Below, in pieces: positions 20,838-33,062 of a stretch of 64,000 nt of DNA (positions within the stretch are counted from its first letter, which is position 1; the number at the start of each line of letters is the position of its first letter). The position numbers and the translations under genes were made by a program. The notes under the pieces were generated by a model. It saw nothing but the letters and a program-made list of their open reading frames with translations, searched no databases and was not told the DNA's origin. The stretch comes from Batillaria attramentaria (Eukaryota > Mollusca > Gastropoda > Batillariidae): contig JACVVK020000339.1 in the NCBI GenBank assembly GCA_018292915.2, positions 627,001 to 691,000 on the forward strand, in the 5' to 3' direction.

Positions 20838-21660
20838 AGCACGATGTTCTGACGTCATCATTATAACATTAATAGTTAGTCCCCACAAACAGCATGATGT
20901 TCTGACGTCATCATTATAACATTAATAGTTAGTCTCCACAAACAGCACGATGTTCTGACGTCACAATTACAACATTAATAGTTAGTCCCCACAAACAGCA
21001 TGATGTTTTGACGTCATAATTACACAATAATTAATAGTTAGTCCCCACAAACAGCATGATGTTCTGACGTCATCATTATATTAATAGTTCGTCCCCACAA
21101 GCAGCACGATGTTCTGACGTCATAATTACAACATTAATAGTTAGTCCCCACAAACAGCACGATGTTCTGACGTCACAATTACAACATTAATAGTTAGTCC
21201 CCACAAACAGCATGATGTTCTGACGTCATCATTATAACATTAATAGTTAGTCCGCACGATGTTCTGACGTCATAATTACAACATTAATAGTTAGTCCCCA
21301 CAAACAGCACGATGTTCTGACGTCATCATTATATTAATAGTTAGTCCCCACAAACAGCACGATGTTCTGACGTCATAATTACAACAATAATAGTTAGTCC
21401 CCACAAACAGCATGATGTTCTGACGTCATCATTATATTAATAGTTAGTCCCCACAAACAGCACGATGTTCTGACGTCACAATTACAACATTAATAGTTAG
21501 TCCCCACAAACAGCATGATGTTCTGACGTCATCATTATAACATTAATAGTTAGTCTCCACAAACAGCACGATGTTCTGACGTCATCATTATAACATTAAT
21601 AGTTAGTCCCCACAAAGAGCACGATGTTCTGACGTCATCATTATAACAGTAACATGAACA
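20838..21660 (-). repeat. ~60-bp tandem repeat of the exon b splice acceptor
   Basis: About 13 units with GTTAGTCCCCACAAACAGCA, CGATGTTCTGACGTCAT and TATAACATTAATA. On the minus strand every unit shows TGACGTCAG followed by AACATCGTGCTGTTTGTGGG, the acceptor plus first ~24 bases of exon b. Potential acceptors are thus present many times. Each unit also holds TGACGTCA, a CRE-type palindrome. Confidence 0.93.
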
Positions 21661-21684
21661 GTCAGTCCCTACAAACAGCACCAT

Positions 21685-21685
<1 letters not shown>

Positions 21686-21772
<87 letters not shown>
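21686..21772. repeat. (CT)n(CA)n microsatellite
   Basis: (CT)n at 21686-21722 followed by (CA)n to 21770, beside the exon a donor. The open frames over it are artefacts. Confidence 0.95.
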
Positions 21773-21774
<2 letters not shown>

Positions 21775-21836
21775 AGATACTGACGTGGTTGTCATCGTAC
21801 TCCACACCAAATCCATGGATTGTGTCCACCAGCTGA

Positions 21837-22815
21837 GGATGGTCGTGTTGGGGCTGCTGCAGTCATGGACGGTCGTGTTTTTACTAGACGCTTAGCGAAC
21901 GGTAGTTCTGTGTACAGTGCTGAACTGCGGGCCATTTTACTCGCACTTCGGCACGTATACCAGTCTATTGATTGTAATTTTTTAATCTTGTCAGACTCCT
22001 TGTCGGCTCTCCAGGCTCTGCATGGCAGAAGATTGGATCACCCGCTTCTGGTGTTGATCCATGAACTGCATGCATCCTTGATTGCCGACAACAAGGACAT
22101 TGTTTTCATTTGGATCCCAGGTCATGTCGGCATTCGAGGAAACAGGTGCGCTGATCGGGCTGCGAATGCTGCTCGCGATGGCCCTGTGGAGGATGAGCGC
22201 ATGGCCTGTTCTGATTTTAAACCTTTAGTTTCCGAGTTTGTTCGAAAGGAGTGGCAGACCCAATGGGCTGCTCTCCCGGAGAACAAACTGTTCAAAGTTC
22301 TTCCAAACATCTGTGATAACTTCCCTCGCTGTCGACCTAATCGGCGCGAGGAGGTAGTTCTTAGCCGGCTCCACATTGGGCATACCTACATCACCCATTC
22401 CCATCTGTTGAAGGGGGAGGATCCCCCTTGGTGTGTCCCATGCCACGAGTCTTTTACTGTTGAGCACTTCCTAATTTCATGTACGGATCTCACTGAGATC
22501 CGTGCCAAACATTATTGTGCAGATTCACTGAAGGTGCTGTTAAGGGATGTCCCTCCCGACAGCATCTTCAGTTTCCTGAAAGAGGTCAACCTGTTCTATA
22601 AATTATAGACTTCAAATATTCAGTCTTTCACTGACCACCTATGTTAAATTTTTTTTTCTCATTTAGACCCTATAGATTTTTCATATTTATTTACATCTTG
22701 TTTTAATGCGGGAATTTTTATGTTTTATAGGACCTGGCAGGAAGGGACTTTCATGAGCCGCGAATTAGCCTTTGTTGCTTGCGCGGCGTTAAGCCCTAAA
22801 TAACTAACTAACTAA
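21837..22815 (+). mobile_element. 5'-truncated LINE (I/Jockey-like with RNase H) inserted in an exon
   Basis: The 979-bp insertion is bounded by an 11-bp direct repeat CCACCAGCTGA (21826-21836, 22816-22826). It encodes the end of a LINE ORF2 (stop near 22606): an RNase H domain truncated before its first Asp but with YSAELRAILLAL, LILSDSLSAL, WIPGHVGIRGN and ADRAANAA, then a cysteine-rich tail region (PPWCVPCHESFTVEHFLISC). The 3' UTR ends GGCGTTAAGCCCTAAATAAC with a (TAAC)n tail. The second family member is at 58087-58520. Structure and TSD indicate target-primed insertion. Confidence 0.93.
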
Positions 22816-22865
22816 CCACCAGCTGACCGGACACGAGGAATGGCAGATCCAGCTGGGCCTGTTAC

Positions 22866-23630
22866 CACAGTACACTACACACTATACACACTATACACTA
22901 TACAACACACACTATACACTATACACACTATACACTATACAGTACACACTATACACTATACACACTATACACTATACACACTATACACTATACACACTAT
23001 ACACTATACAGTACACACTATACAGTACACACTATACACTATACACACTATACACTATACAGTACACACTATACACTATACACACTATACACACTATACA
23101 CTATACACACTATACACTATACAGTACACACTATACACTATACACACTATACACTATACACACTATACACTATACAACACACACTATACACTATACACAC
23201 TATACACTATACAGTATACACTATACACACTATACACTATACACACTATACACTATACACACTATACACTATACAACACACACTATACACTATACACTAT
23301 ATACACTATACACTATACAGTACACACTATACACTATACACACTATACACTATACACACTATACACTATACAGTACACACTATACACTATACAGTACACA
23401 CTATACAGTACACAATATACACTATACACACTATACACTATACAGTACACACTATACACTATACAGTACACACTATACAGTACACACTATACAGTACACA
23501 CTATACACTATACACACTATACACTATACAGTACACACTATACACACTATACACTATACACACTATACACTATACACACTATACACTATACAGTACACAC
23601 TATACACTATTCACAATACACTATACAGCA
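22866..23630. repeat. ~15-bp array (ACACTATACACTATAC)
   Basis: Roughly 50 units with CAGTACAC variants. It is framed by a ~20-bp direct repeat CAGATCCAGCTGGGCCTGTT (22852-22871 and 23631-23650), so the array expanded inside a duplication of exon sequence. The 278-codon open frame across it is a repeat artefact. Confidence 0.93.
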
Positions 23631-23649
23631 GATCCAGCTGGGCCTGTTG

Positions 23650-24180
23650 CTTGCAGCGTACGTAGTATGCAAATAACTTTTTCACTGGATAAAACGCTGG
23701 TCTGATCGTCCAGTGAGGCTGACACAGTCTGGTGTACCAGTGAGGCTGACACAGTCTGGTGTACCAGTGAGGCTGACACAGTCTGGTGTACCAGTGAGGC
23801 TGACACAGTCTGGTGTACCAGTGAGGCTGACACAGTCTGGTGTACCAGTGAGGCTGACACAGTCTGGTGTACCAGTGAGGCTGACACAGTCTGGTGTACT
23901 ACACACACATGGAAATAAACATCTACCAAATCTCAATACATATATTATTCATACAATATCGATTTCAATCTTCTGAAAATACAACACAGATGGGGCGACG
24001 GGGGTTTTGTGGTGTATAGATATTTGTGGAGGCTGTGTGTGTGTCATAAGTTATGTATGGGCAATTTCCTGCTAGCGACAGCTTGCACGAGTGAAATCAG
24101 ATCGTTCCCACTATCGTCATGTGAACAGGACGTTGTCAAGGGATGTAGCGTATCATCCGACACAGTGCGTGTCGTCATGT
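23650..24180. repeat. Segmental duplication unit C, copy 1
   Basis: It matches 35997-36790: CGTACGTAGTATGCAAATAAC, the 27-bp array, CACACACATGGAAATAAACA, GATTTCAATCTTCTGAAAA and the stretch GATCGTTCCCACTATCGTC up to the ATGT repeat. On the minus strand 24050-24180 is open (DDSGNDLISLVQAVASRK) and may be a further exon of the broken gene. No clean donor was found. Confidence 0.9.
23712..23902. repeat. 27-bp minisatellite at a splice acceptor (copy 1)
   Basis: About 7 units of GTGAGGCTGACACAGTCTGG plus TGTACCA. On the minus strand the unit ends CAGCCTCACTGG, abutting the (mutated) acceptor of exon a. The second copy of this locus has about 16 units (36075-36505). Confidence 0.95.
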
Positions 24181-24318
24181 GTATGTATGTATGTATGTAT
24201 GTATGTATGTATGTATGTATGTATGTATGTATGTACGCGAGGTGGTTTATCAGGTGTGAAACATCTTACCTTATCAGGTGTGAAACAACTTACCTCCAGT
24301 CATCTGTATGTATGTATG

Positions 24319-24352
<34 letters not shown>

Positions 24353-24389
24353 TGTATGTATGTATGTATGTATGTATGTATGTATGTAT
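24177..24389. repeat. Two (ATGT)n tetranucleotide tracts
   Basis: (ATGT)n at about 24179-24234 and 24304-24389, separated by a duplicated GGTGTGAAACATCTTACC-like segment. The counterpart at 36782-36802 is very short. Confidence 0.95.
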
Positions 24390-24575
24390 GCACATTATCT
24401 CTGCCATCCATTTATTTCATTAATTGGCATTTTACGTAAACGCTTTACTTTTGTACAACCGGGAGTACTGCCCCTCCGTCCCCCCTCCCCCTCCTCCCTC
24501 CCTCTCTTTGTTTCTGTTGGAATCTGTGATTCACGTTTCCAGCACTATTCCTGACAAGCGTGTTGAGATTCAGGT
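24390..24575. other. Intergenic, no gene seen
   Basis: Mixed sequence with a CT-rich run (24475-24510). Confidence 0.5.
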
Positions 24576-24612
24576 CAATTAAATGTTTATTATCCCAAAT
24601 GGGAAATTCAGT
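24568..24612 (-). mobile_element. CR1/L2-type LINE 3' terminus
   Basis: On the minus strand: CTGAATTTCCCATTTGGGAT then AATAAACATTTAATTGAC. The GAATTTCCC..GGGATAATAAA hairpin-tail is the hallmark of CR1/L2/Rex-type LINE ends. The satellite begins directly on the 5' side of this tail, as if it grew from the element's 3' UTR. Confidence 0.6.
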
Positions 24613-24614
24613 CG

Positions 24615-27600
24615 TCATGGATATACGGCGAACAATCAGACAATACATGCAACATAACATGAAAAACACACAGACTAACATATAACACACTTACAATCAG
24701 ACAATACATGCAACATAACATGAAAAACACACAGACTAACATATAACACACTTACAATCAGACAATACATGCAACGTAACATGAAAAACACACAGACTAA
24801 CATATAACACACTTACAATCAGACAATACATACAACATAACATGAAAAACACACAGACTAACATATAACACACTTACAATCAGACAATACATGCAACATA
24901 ACATGAAAAACACACAGACTAACATATAACACACTTACAATCAGACAATACATGCAACATAACATGAAAAACACACAGACTAACATATAACACACTTACA
25001 ATCAGACAATACATACAACATAACATGAAAAACACACAGACTAACATATAACACACTTACAATCAGACAATACATGCAACATAACATGAAAAACACACAG
25101 ACTAACATATAACACACTTACAATCAGACAATACATGCAACATAACATGAAAAACACACAGACTAACATATAACACACTTACAATCAGACAATACATACA
25201 ACATAACATGAAAAACACACAGACTAACATATAACACACTTACAATCAGACAATACATGCAACATAACATGAAAAACACACAGACTAACATATAACACAC
25301 TTACAATCAGACAATACATGCAACATAACATGAAAAACACACAGACTAACATATAACACACTTACAATCAGACAATACATACAACATAACATGAAAAACA
25401 CACAGACTAACATATAACACACTTACAATCAGACAATACATGCAACATAACATGAAAAACACACAGACTAACATATAACACACTTACAATCAGACAATAC
25501 ATGCAACGTAACATGAAAAACACACAGACTAACATATAACACACTTACAATCAGACAATACATGCAACGTAACATGAAAAACACACAGACTAACATATAA
25601 CACACTTACAATCAGACAATACATGCAACGTAACATGAAAAACACACAGACTAACATATAACACACTTACAATCAGACAATACATGCAACGTAACATGAA
25701 AAACACACAGACTAACATATAACACACTTACAATCAGACAATACATGCAACGTAACATGAAAAACACACAGACTAACATATAACACACTTACAATCAGAC
25801 AATACATGCAACGTAACATGAAAAACACACAGACTAACATATAACACACTTACAATCAGACAATACATGCAACAGTAACATGAAAAACACACAGACTAAC
25901 ATATAACACACTTACAATCAGACAATACATGCAACATAACATGAAAAACACACAGACTAACATATAACACACTTACAATCAGACAATACATGCAACGTAA
26001 CATGAGAAACACACAGACTAACATATAACACACTTACAATCAGACAATACATGCAACGTAACATGAAAAACACAGAGACTAACATATAACACACTTACAA
26101 TCAGACAATACATGCAACATAACATGAAAAACACAGAGACTAACATATAACACACTTACAATCAGACAATACATACAACATAACATGAAAAACACAGAGA
26201 CTAACATATAACACACTTACAATCAGACAATACATGCAACGTAACATGAAAAACACACAGACTAACATATAACACACTTACAATCAGACAATACATGCAA
26301 CGTAACATGAAAAACACACAGACTAACATATAACACACTTACAATCAGACAATACATGCAACATAACATGAAAAACACACAGACTAACATATAACACACT
26401 TACAATCAGACAATACATACAACATAACATGAAAAACACACAGACTAACATATAACACACTTACAATCAGACAATACATGCAACATAACATGAAAAACAC
26501 ACAGACTAACATATAACACACTTACAATCAGACAATACATGCAACGTAACATGAAAAACACACAGACTAACATATAACACACTTACAATCAGACAATACA
26601 TGCAACATAACATGAAAAACACACAGACTAACATACAACACACTTACAATCAGACAATACATACAACATAACATGAAAAACACACAGACTAACACATAAC
26701 ACACTTACAATCAGACAATACATACAACATAACATGAAAAACACACAGACTAACATATAACACACTTACAATCAGACAATACATGCAACATGACATGAAG
26801 AACACACAGACTAACACATAACACACTTACAATCAGACAATACATACAACATAACATGAAAAACACACAGACTAACACATAACACACTTACAATCAGACA
26901 ATACATGCAACATAACATGAAAAACACACAGACTAACATATAACACACTTACAATCAGACAATACATGCAACATAACATGAAAAACACACAGACTAACAT
27001 ATAACACACTTACAATCAGACAATACATGCAACATAACATGAAAAACACACAGACTAACATATAACACACTTACAATCAGACAATACATGCAACATGACA
27101 TGAAGAACACACAGACTAACACATAACACACTTACAATCAGACAATACATACAACATAACATGAAGAACACACAGACTAACACATAACACACTTACAATC
27201 AGACAATACATGCAACATAACATGAAAAACACACAGACTAACATATAACACACTTACAATCAGACAATACATGCAACATGACATGAAGAACACACAGACT
27301 AACACATAACACACTTACAATCAGACAATACATACAACATAACATGAAAAACACACAGACTAACACATAACACACTTACAATCAGACAATACATGCAACA
27401 TAACATGAAAAACACACAGACTAACATATAACACACTTACAATCAGACAATACATGCAACATGACATGAAGAACACACAGACTAACACATAACACACTTA
27501 CAATCAGACAATACATACAACATAACATGAAAAACACACAGACTAACACATAACACACTTACAATCAGACAATACATGCAACATAACATGAAAAACACAC

Positions 27601-28850
27601 AGACTAACATATAACACACTTACAATCAGACAATACATGCAACATAACATGAAAAACACACAGACTAACATATAACACACTTACAATCAGACAATACATG
27701 CAACATAACATGAAAAACACACAGACTAACATATAACACACTTACAATCAGACAATACATGCAACATAACATGAAAAACACACAGACTAACATATAACAC
27801 ACTTACAATCAGACAATACATACAACATAACATGAAAAACACACAGACTAACATATAACACACTTACAATCAGACAATACATGCAACGTAACATGAAAAA
27901 CACACAGACTAACATATAACACACTTACAATCAGACAATACATGCAACGTAACATGAAAAACACACAGACTAACATATAACACACTTACAATCAGACAAT
28001 ACATGCAACATAACATGAAAAACACACAGACTAACATATAACACACTTACAATCAGACAATACATGCAACATAACATGAAAAACACACAGACTAACATAT
28101 AACACACTTACAATCAGACAATACATGCAACATAACATGAAAAACACACAGACTAACATATAACACACTTACAATCAGACAATACATGCAACATAACATG
28201 AAGAACACACAGACTAACATATAACACACTTACAATCAGACAATACATGCAACGTAACATGAAAAACACACAGACTAACATATAACACACTTACAATCAG
28301 ACAATACATGCAACATGACATGAAGAACACACAGACTAACATATAACACACTTACAATCAGACAATACATGCAACATAACATGAAAAACACACAGACTAA
28401 CATATAACACACTTACAATCAGACAATACATGCAACATAACATGAAAAACACACAGACTAACATATAACACACTTACAATCAGACAATACATGCAACATA
28501 ACATGAAAAACACACAGACTAACATATAACACACTTACAATCAGACAATACATGCAACATAACATGAAAAACACACAGACTAACATATAACACACTTACA
28601 ATCAGACAATACATGCAACATAACATGAAAAACACACAGACTAACATATAACACACTTACAATCAGACAATACATGCAACATAACATGAAAAACACACAG
28701 ACTAACATATAACACACTTACAATCAGACAATACATGCAACATAACATGAAAAACACACAGACTAACATATAACACACTTACAATCAGACAATACATGCA
28801 ACATAACATGAAAAACACACAGACTAACATATAACACACTTACAATCAGA
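24615..28850. repeat. 61-bp satellite array, ~69 copies
   Basis: Unit of 61 bp including ACAATCAGACAATACATGCA, ACATAACATGAAAAACACAC and AGACTAACATATAACACACT. Copies are highly similar. Variant sites (GCAACATA/GCAACGTA, GAAAAAC/GAAGAAC, CATATAAC/CACATAAC) define local higher-order blocks, notably a three-unit (183-bp) pattern at about 27090-27540. It ends at 28850, only ~160 bases before the methyltransferase exon. No open frame of note. Confidence 0.97.
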
Positions 28851-29013
28851 TAAACATTCTTATTAGTATCACCTAAATTACTTCTTAATATCAATAACGT
28901 TAATAATGTGTATCATGTAAAATAGCTAATATGTCCCATGGTCGGGAGGAAGTGTGTTCTGGTCGAGAGACGCAATGGCGGTGACTGATGACTCGATCCA
29001 TCTTGTGTTTCAG
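28851..29013. other. Upstream region of methyltransferase exon
   Basis: It ends in a plausible splice acceptor (TCTTGTGTTTCAG at 29001-29013), so an upstream non-coding or short coding exon probably lies elsewhere. No TATA box seen. Confidence 0.4.
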
Positions 29014-29075
29014 ACAACGACCAGTCAGTGTGCACAACGTGTCGTAAGATAGTGAAGACAGTTCCAGTGGCTGCC

Positions 29076-30228
29076 ATGGGTGTGTTATTGAGGTACATGT
29101 ACTGGATTTCTCAGTCCAGACTGCGCGCAACCCTTCTGGCCGCTCTGCTGGTAGTCAGTCTCGTGTATTTCCTTCAGAGCAACACACGCAACGTTCCGGA
29201 GGCGTCAGCACTTCACCTACGTCACGTGCCCGCAGCACTGGCTCAACTGATCGCTAACCCTGACTCTGGTGATAACCCTGACCCTGACCGTGACCCTAAC
29301 CATGACCCTAAGCCTGACCTTGACCGTGACTGGGAGCAGCTGGGCACTATGGCGGCCAGGAGTGGCTCAGGTTGGAAGTCTGTATCGTGCAACACATCAC
29401 GACCGTTACAGAAAGTGACGCTGACTACTGCTATAGGCAATCTGACTATCTACGTCTACAACTCGGCCAGTGAGGACCTGTCAGTCACAGCACGGGCACT
29501 CAGGGGAGAAATATTTGAACGCGGGGAGATAACTCGCTTCCTGGAGATCTCGCGTGACCTTCCCCTGATCGACGTGGGCGCCAACGTGGGTCTGGTGGCG
29601 CTGCAGGCGGCCATCCAAGGGAGACAAGTGGTGGCGCTGGAGCCTGTGCCGGATAACGCGGTCCGCCTGTGTCGCGCTGCTCGTGATTTTGGCCACGCCC
29701 ACCTCGTGCACGTGCTGCAGAACGCCATCTCGTCCAGCGAAGGGCCGGTCACTCTGGCCATGGACACGCCAAGACAGAGCACTCACTTCACGCTGGAGAA
29801 AAACGGGCGCTTCAGTCCCACGTCATCCTACGCCATCACGCTTGACCGCCTGCTGGAGATCGTCAACTTCAAGTCTGCCGCCTTGAAGGTCAGTTTGGCC
29901 CCCCCCCCCTCCCTCTCCCCCCCCCCCCTTTGAAAACAGCAAGAACAGCAAAACATAAACCAACAACAGCAACACACACACACACACACACACACACGCA
30001 CGCACACACACACGCACGCACGCACGCACGCACGCACACGAAATTCTCACTATGTAGAGCTCACGTAGAAAGATGGCGTCAAGGACCAGAGACAGGACGA
30101 AGAACATTTAGTATTATTTTAGTGTGTTGGATAATTTACACGTGACGACAAAAACCTTCACACCACGTGTATAACGGGCAGGACGGTTTGGTGGTGTCTG
30201 TTTTACCGACAACATGCATGTTTACATC

Positions 30229-30278
<50 letters not shown>

Positions 30279-30548
30279 CGTGTGTGCGTACAGATTGATG
30301 TTGAAGGTCACGAGGGTCACGTGCTGGCGGGTGCTGAGCGGCTGTTCCATCAGATGGACATCCCCCTGGTGTGGCTTGAGTGGGAACACGTGAAGCGTCT
30401 GCCGGACTATGGCGGCCGTAGTATTGTGGACTTTATGCACAAGTTTAACTTGACGCCGTACAATCTGATGACGGGGAAACCACTACACGAGGACGACTGG
30501 CTCAAGTGGCCATTCACTGTACTGTGGAAAAAACACACCTCTACATAG
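29076..30548 (+). CDS. FkbM-family SAM-dependent methyltransferase, membrane-anchored
   Basis: Two coding exons, 29076-29888 and 30294-30548, joined in phase 0 (AAG/gtcagt ... tacag/ATT) give 355 residues. The ATG at 29076 has good context (GCCATGG). An in-frame ATG lies 48 bases upstream. Residues ~18-33 form one hydrophobic segment (LLAALLVVSLVYF) after a short basic N terminus, a type II anchor typical of Golgi or ER luminal enzymes. A Asp/Pro-rich stretch (residues 62-84) is repetitive. The FkbM/Methyltransf_21 fold follows: IDVGANVGLVAL (~165, SAM-binding glycine loop), VVALEPVP (~185) and IDVEGHEGHVLAGAE (~272). Possible N-glycosylation sites are at 106 and 122. The family methylates diverse sugars and small substrates; the substrate here is unknown. 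The intron carries long (CA)n/(CG)n and (TG)n tracts, and its acceptor follows the (TG)n directly. The exon 2 locus is duplicated at 17444. Confidence 0.88.
29970..30290. repeat. Intronic microsatellites of the methyltransferase gene
   Basis: (CA)n with CACG variants at 29972-30038, and (TG)n at about 30231-30274 turning into TGCG just before the splice acceptor. The first tract is also the breakpoint of segmental unit B. Confidence 0.93.
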
Positions 30549-31112
30549 CAGGTCTTGTGAATTCCCCGCCCCTTTCCATCATTATCTCCCTTCACTGTAC
30601 TGTGGAAAAAACACACCTCTACATAGCAGGTCTTGTGAATTCCCCGCCCCTTTCCATCATTATCTCCCTTCAGTGTATAAAACACACCTCTACATAGCAG
30701 GTCTTGTGAATTCCCCGCCCCTTTCCATCATTATCTCCCTTCACTGTATAAAACACACCTCTACATAGCAGGTCTTGTGAATTCCCCGCCCCTTTCCATC
30801 ATTATCTCCCTTCACTATATAAAACATACCTCTACATAGCAGGTCTTGTGAATTCCCCGCCCCTTTCCATCATTATCTCCCTTCACTGTATAAAACACAC
30901 CTCTACATAGCAGGTCTTGTGAATTCCCCGCCCCTTTCCATCATTATCTCCCTTCACTGTACTGTGGAAAAAACACACCTCTACATAGCAGGTCTTGTGA
31001 ATTCCCCGCCCCTTTCCATCATTATCTCCCCTCACTGTACTGTGGAAAAAAAACACCTCTACATAGCAGGTCTTGTGAATTCCCCGCCCCTTTCCATCAT
31101 TATCTCCTTTCA
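30515..31112 (+). repeat. Tandem repeat copying the stop codon and 3' UTR (intact gene)
   Basis: About eight units of ~62 or ~85 bases, each with ACACACCTCTACATAGCAGG, GAATTCCCCGCCCCTTTCC and ATCATTATCTCCCTTCACTG. The short unit lacks the TACTGTGGAAAA part. The first unit includes the true C-terminal codons and TAG (30546-30548). Confidence 0.95.
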
Positions 31113-31707
31113 TTGTTTTGTAGTAAAACACACTTTTCCATAGCGGGTATTGATCCCCCCCATCCCGGCACCCCCAGTGTATTGTGGAAAAAGCAAATGT
31201 TGAGGACTTGTGGAAGGCCAGACTAAACAAAACAGAACAATACACTGTACCTTCTCTCTCTCTGTCTCCCCTTCCGTACCATCCATCTTGCCTTTTCCTT
31301 TTTCATCTCCACCCTCCCCCCCCCCCCCCCCGTCCCCTCCCCCCTTTTTTTTTCATGTTCACGTTCTGATGGCAGAGTGTGGCTGCTCTGTGTGTAAACA
31401 AATAGTCTCCCTTTCCACTCCGTCCCCCTCACGGCCGGTTCTCCCCCTTTTGCTCCCGTGCCTGTTGTCGCGAGTTTGGGACTTTTTGTTGTTGTCGCGA
31501 GTTTGGGACTTTTTGTTGTTGTCGCCAGCTTACTGTGTAACACTAATTGTTAATGTCTGTTGAATAATTGTTGTGTTTTTCCCCGAGGGTAAAATGAAAG
31601 GTTCTGATTTCGTTGACAATAAATGTGTTCATTTACTTCTGCTTTACCTATACTTTCAAGAGCAGTCTTTTTAGACACCCCCCTCCATCCCCCCCCCCCC
31701 TCACCCT

Positions 31708-31805
31708 GTCTTGGGCCAAATATTTGTGCTGACCTTTTCCTCGTTGCCTCGTCTTTGATATCACCCACCCACCATGGTGGAAAAGGACGTTAAACTCCTA
31801 CCCCT
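31708..31805 (+). mobile_element. SINE 3' fragment
   Basis: Counterpart of 18655-18752: GGCCAAATATTTGTGCTGAC and GGAAAAGGACGTTAAACTCC, without a tRNA head. Confidence 0.85.
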
Positions 31806-31819
31806 CCCCCCCTTCCCCG

Positions 31820-31822
<3 letters not shown>

Positions 31823-31851
<29 letters not shown>

Positions 31852-31911
31852 GACAAACTGTGGATTTGTTTCAGCATGACAGTGACTGACTGACGGAGCG
31901 ATACTCCATGT
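31823..31911. repeat. Single (TG)n plus 62-bp unit
   Basis: One copy of the compound unit that is present four times at 18766-19204. Confidence 0.9.
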
Positions 31912-32170
31912 AAACTGGAAGTGACTGTTTCCTGTGATACCACACGTACATCAAAACTCATATGACTAAGAACGAGTTTTTTTTTTTAATTTTAATTTTT
32001 ATTTTGATGTATTCAGTGTAATGACCAGCAGGTTCAGGCGCTGTATCTTTTGTCGTACGGAGATTTCATGCGAACCGGACGACAGGTGCGACACCTTGTG
32101 GAGACCCGGATCTGAAATCAAAATGAGACAAAATGAGTAAAACTACCATTAGTAAACGGCATTTCTGGTG
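31912..32170. other. Non-coding stretch specific to copy B2
   Basis: Sequence with a T-run (31979-31988) that is absent between the equivalent points in copy B1, where the (TG)n unit joins CATGTAAACTGCCACTAC directly. It may be a short insertion. No gene. Confidence 0.5.
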
Positions 32171-32232
32171 TATCTCCCACTGTACAGATCTTGACCGCAC
32201 GTGATATTCTCCCTACTGCCACTGACATCTTC

Positions 32233-33025
32233 TATGACACTTTGTCATGGATGAACAGCAATAAGCTGATGCTTAACACAGAAAAGACAGAAGTTATGGC
32301 TGTAGGTACTGTGTCACGCCTCAGGCAGGTAGACTGTGACTCTCTGGTTATAGATGGGAGCACTATTCAGTTTCAGAGTTCCGTGAGATATCTCGGAGTC
32401 AAGGTCGACCAAACACTGTCGATGCAGGATCAGATAGGCAGCATCTGTCGTGCTGCCTTCTTTGAGTTAAGGCGCATCGCTTCCATCCGACCTTTTCTCT
32501 CTGACACCGCCTGCTCTAAAATTGTTCACAGCTTTGTCACATCACGACTGGATTTTTGTAATTCCGTGTTGATTGGTCTGCCGGCAGAACAGATAAACCG
32601 TCTCCAACGTGTGCAAAACAGCGCGGCACGGCTGATTTTGAAAAAGAAAAAATCTGACCATATCACTCCCTTGCTGCGGCATCTTCACTGGCTGCCAGTG
32701 AAATTCCGCATTCAGTACAAAATCTGCACGCTTGTATTTCGCTTTTTTGAAGGAACTCTTCCTGCCTACCTCTCAAATTCCCTTACAGTCCACCAAACAG
32801 CACGCACTCTTCGTTCTTCATCTGAAAAACTACTGAACGTTCCCCGTCGAAACCTCAAAACGGTTGGCGAGCGCGCGTTTAGCTTTGCTGCCCCGTCGCT
32901 CTGGAACGCATTACCTGCCGGCCTGAGAGACCAGTCGGACATAGATCGTTTCAAGTCTGACTTGAAAACGCATCTGTTCCGGCTGGCTTTCGACTAAGCC
33001 CACCTACCTCATCCTGTTTCAGCGG

Positions 33026-33062
<37 letters not shown>

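Larger units (their letters stand above)
19971..23710 (-). pseudogene. Broken three-exon gene end, protein family not recognised
   Basis: Minus-strand exons join in phase 0. Exon a (23710 down to 21785, interrupted) encodes ...DLPFLVSGQLVDTIHGFG and ends EYDDNH before GTCAGT. Exon b (20848-20741) starts NIVLFVGTEACYIVEAKNE and ends LHSFT before GTAAAA. Exon c (20129-19971) starts DSVYRQIHSNIGL and ends PVVGKK then TAG. Exon a is damaged four ways: its acceptor reads TG where copy 36073 has AG, an 11-base deletion shifts frame near 23680, a tandem array (22866-23630) sits inside it, and a LINE (21837-22815) is inserted with an 11-bp TSD. Exons b and c look intact. I do not recognise the protein. 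It may be an N-terminal relative of the NTPase at 47.5-51.6 kb, but that is only a suspicion. Confidence 0.7.

Noticed and set aside
22840..23676. 278-codon frame of HYTLYTLYTI type
   Set aside because: Product of the ACACTATAC array inside the broken gene.
24615..28850. Possible CRISPR-like array (61-bp regular units)
   Set aside because: Units are continuous tandem copies without unique spacers, in a eukaryotic setting.
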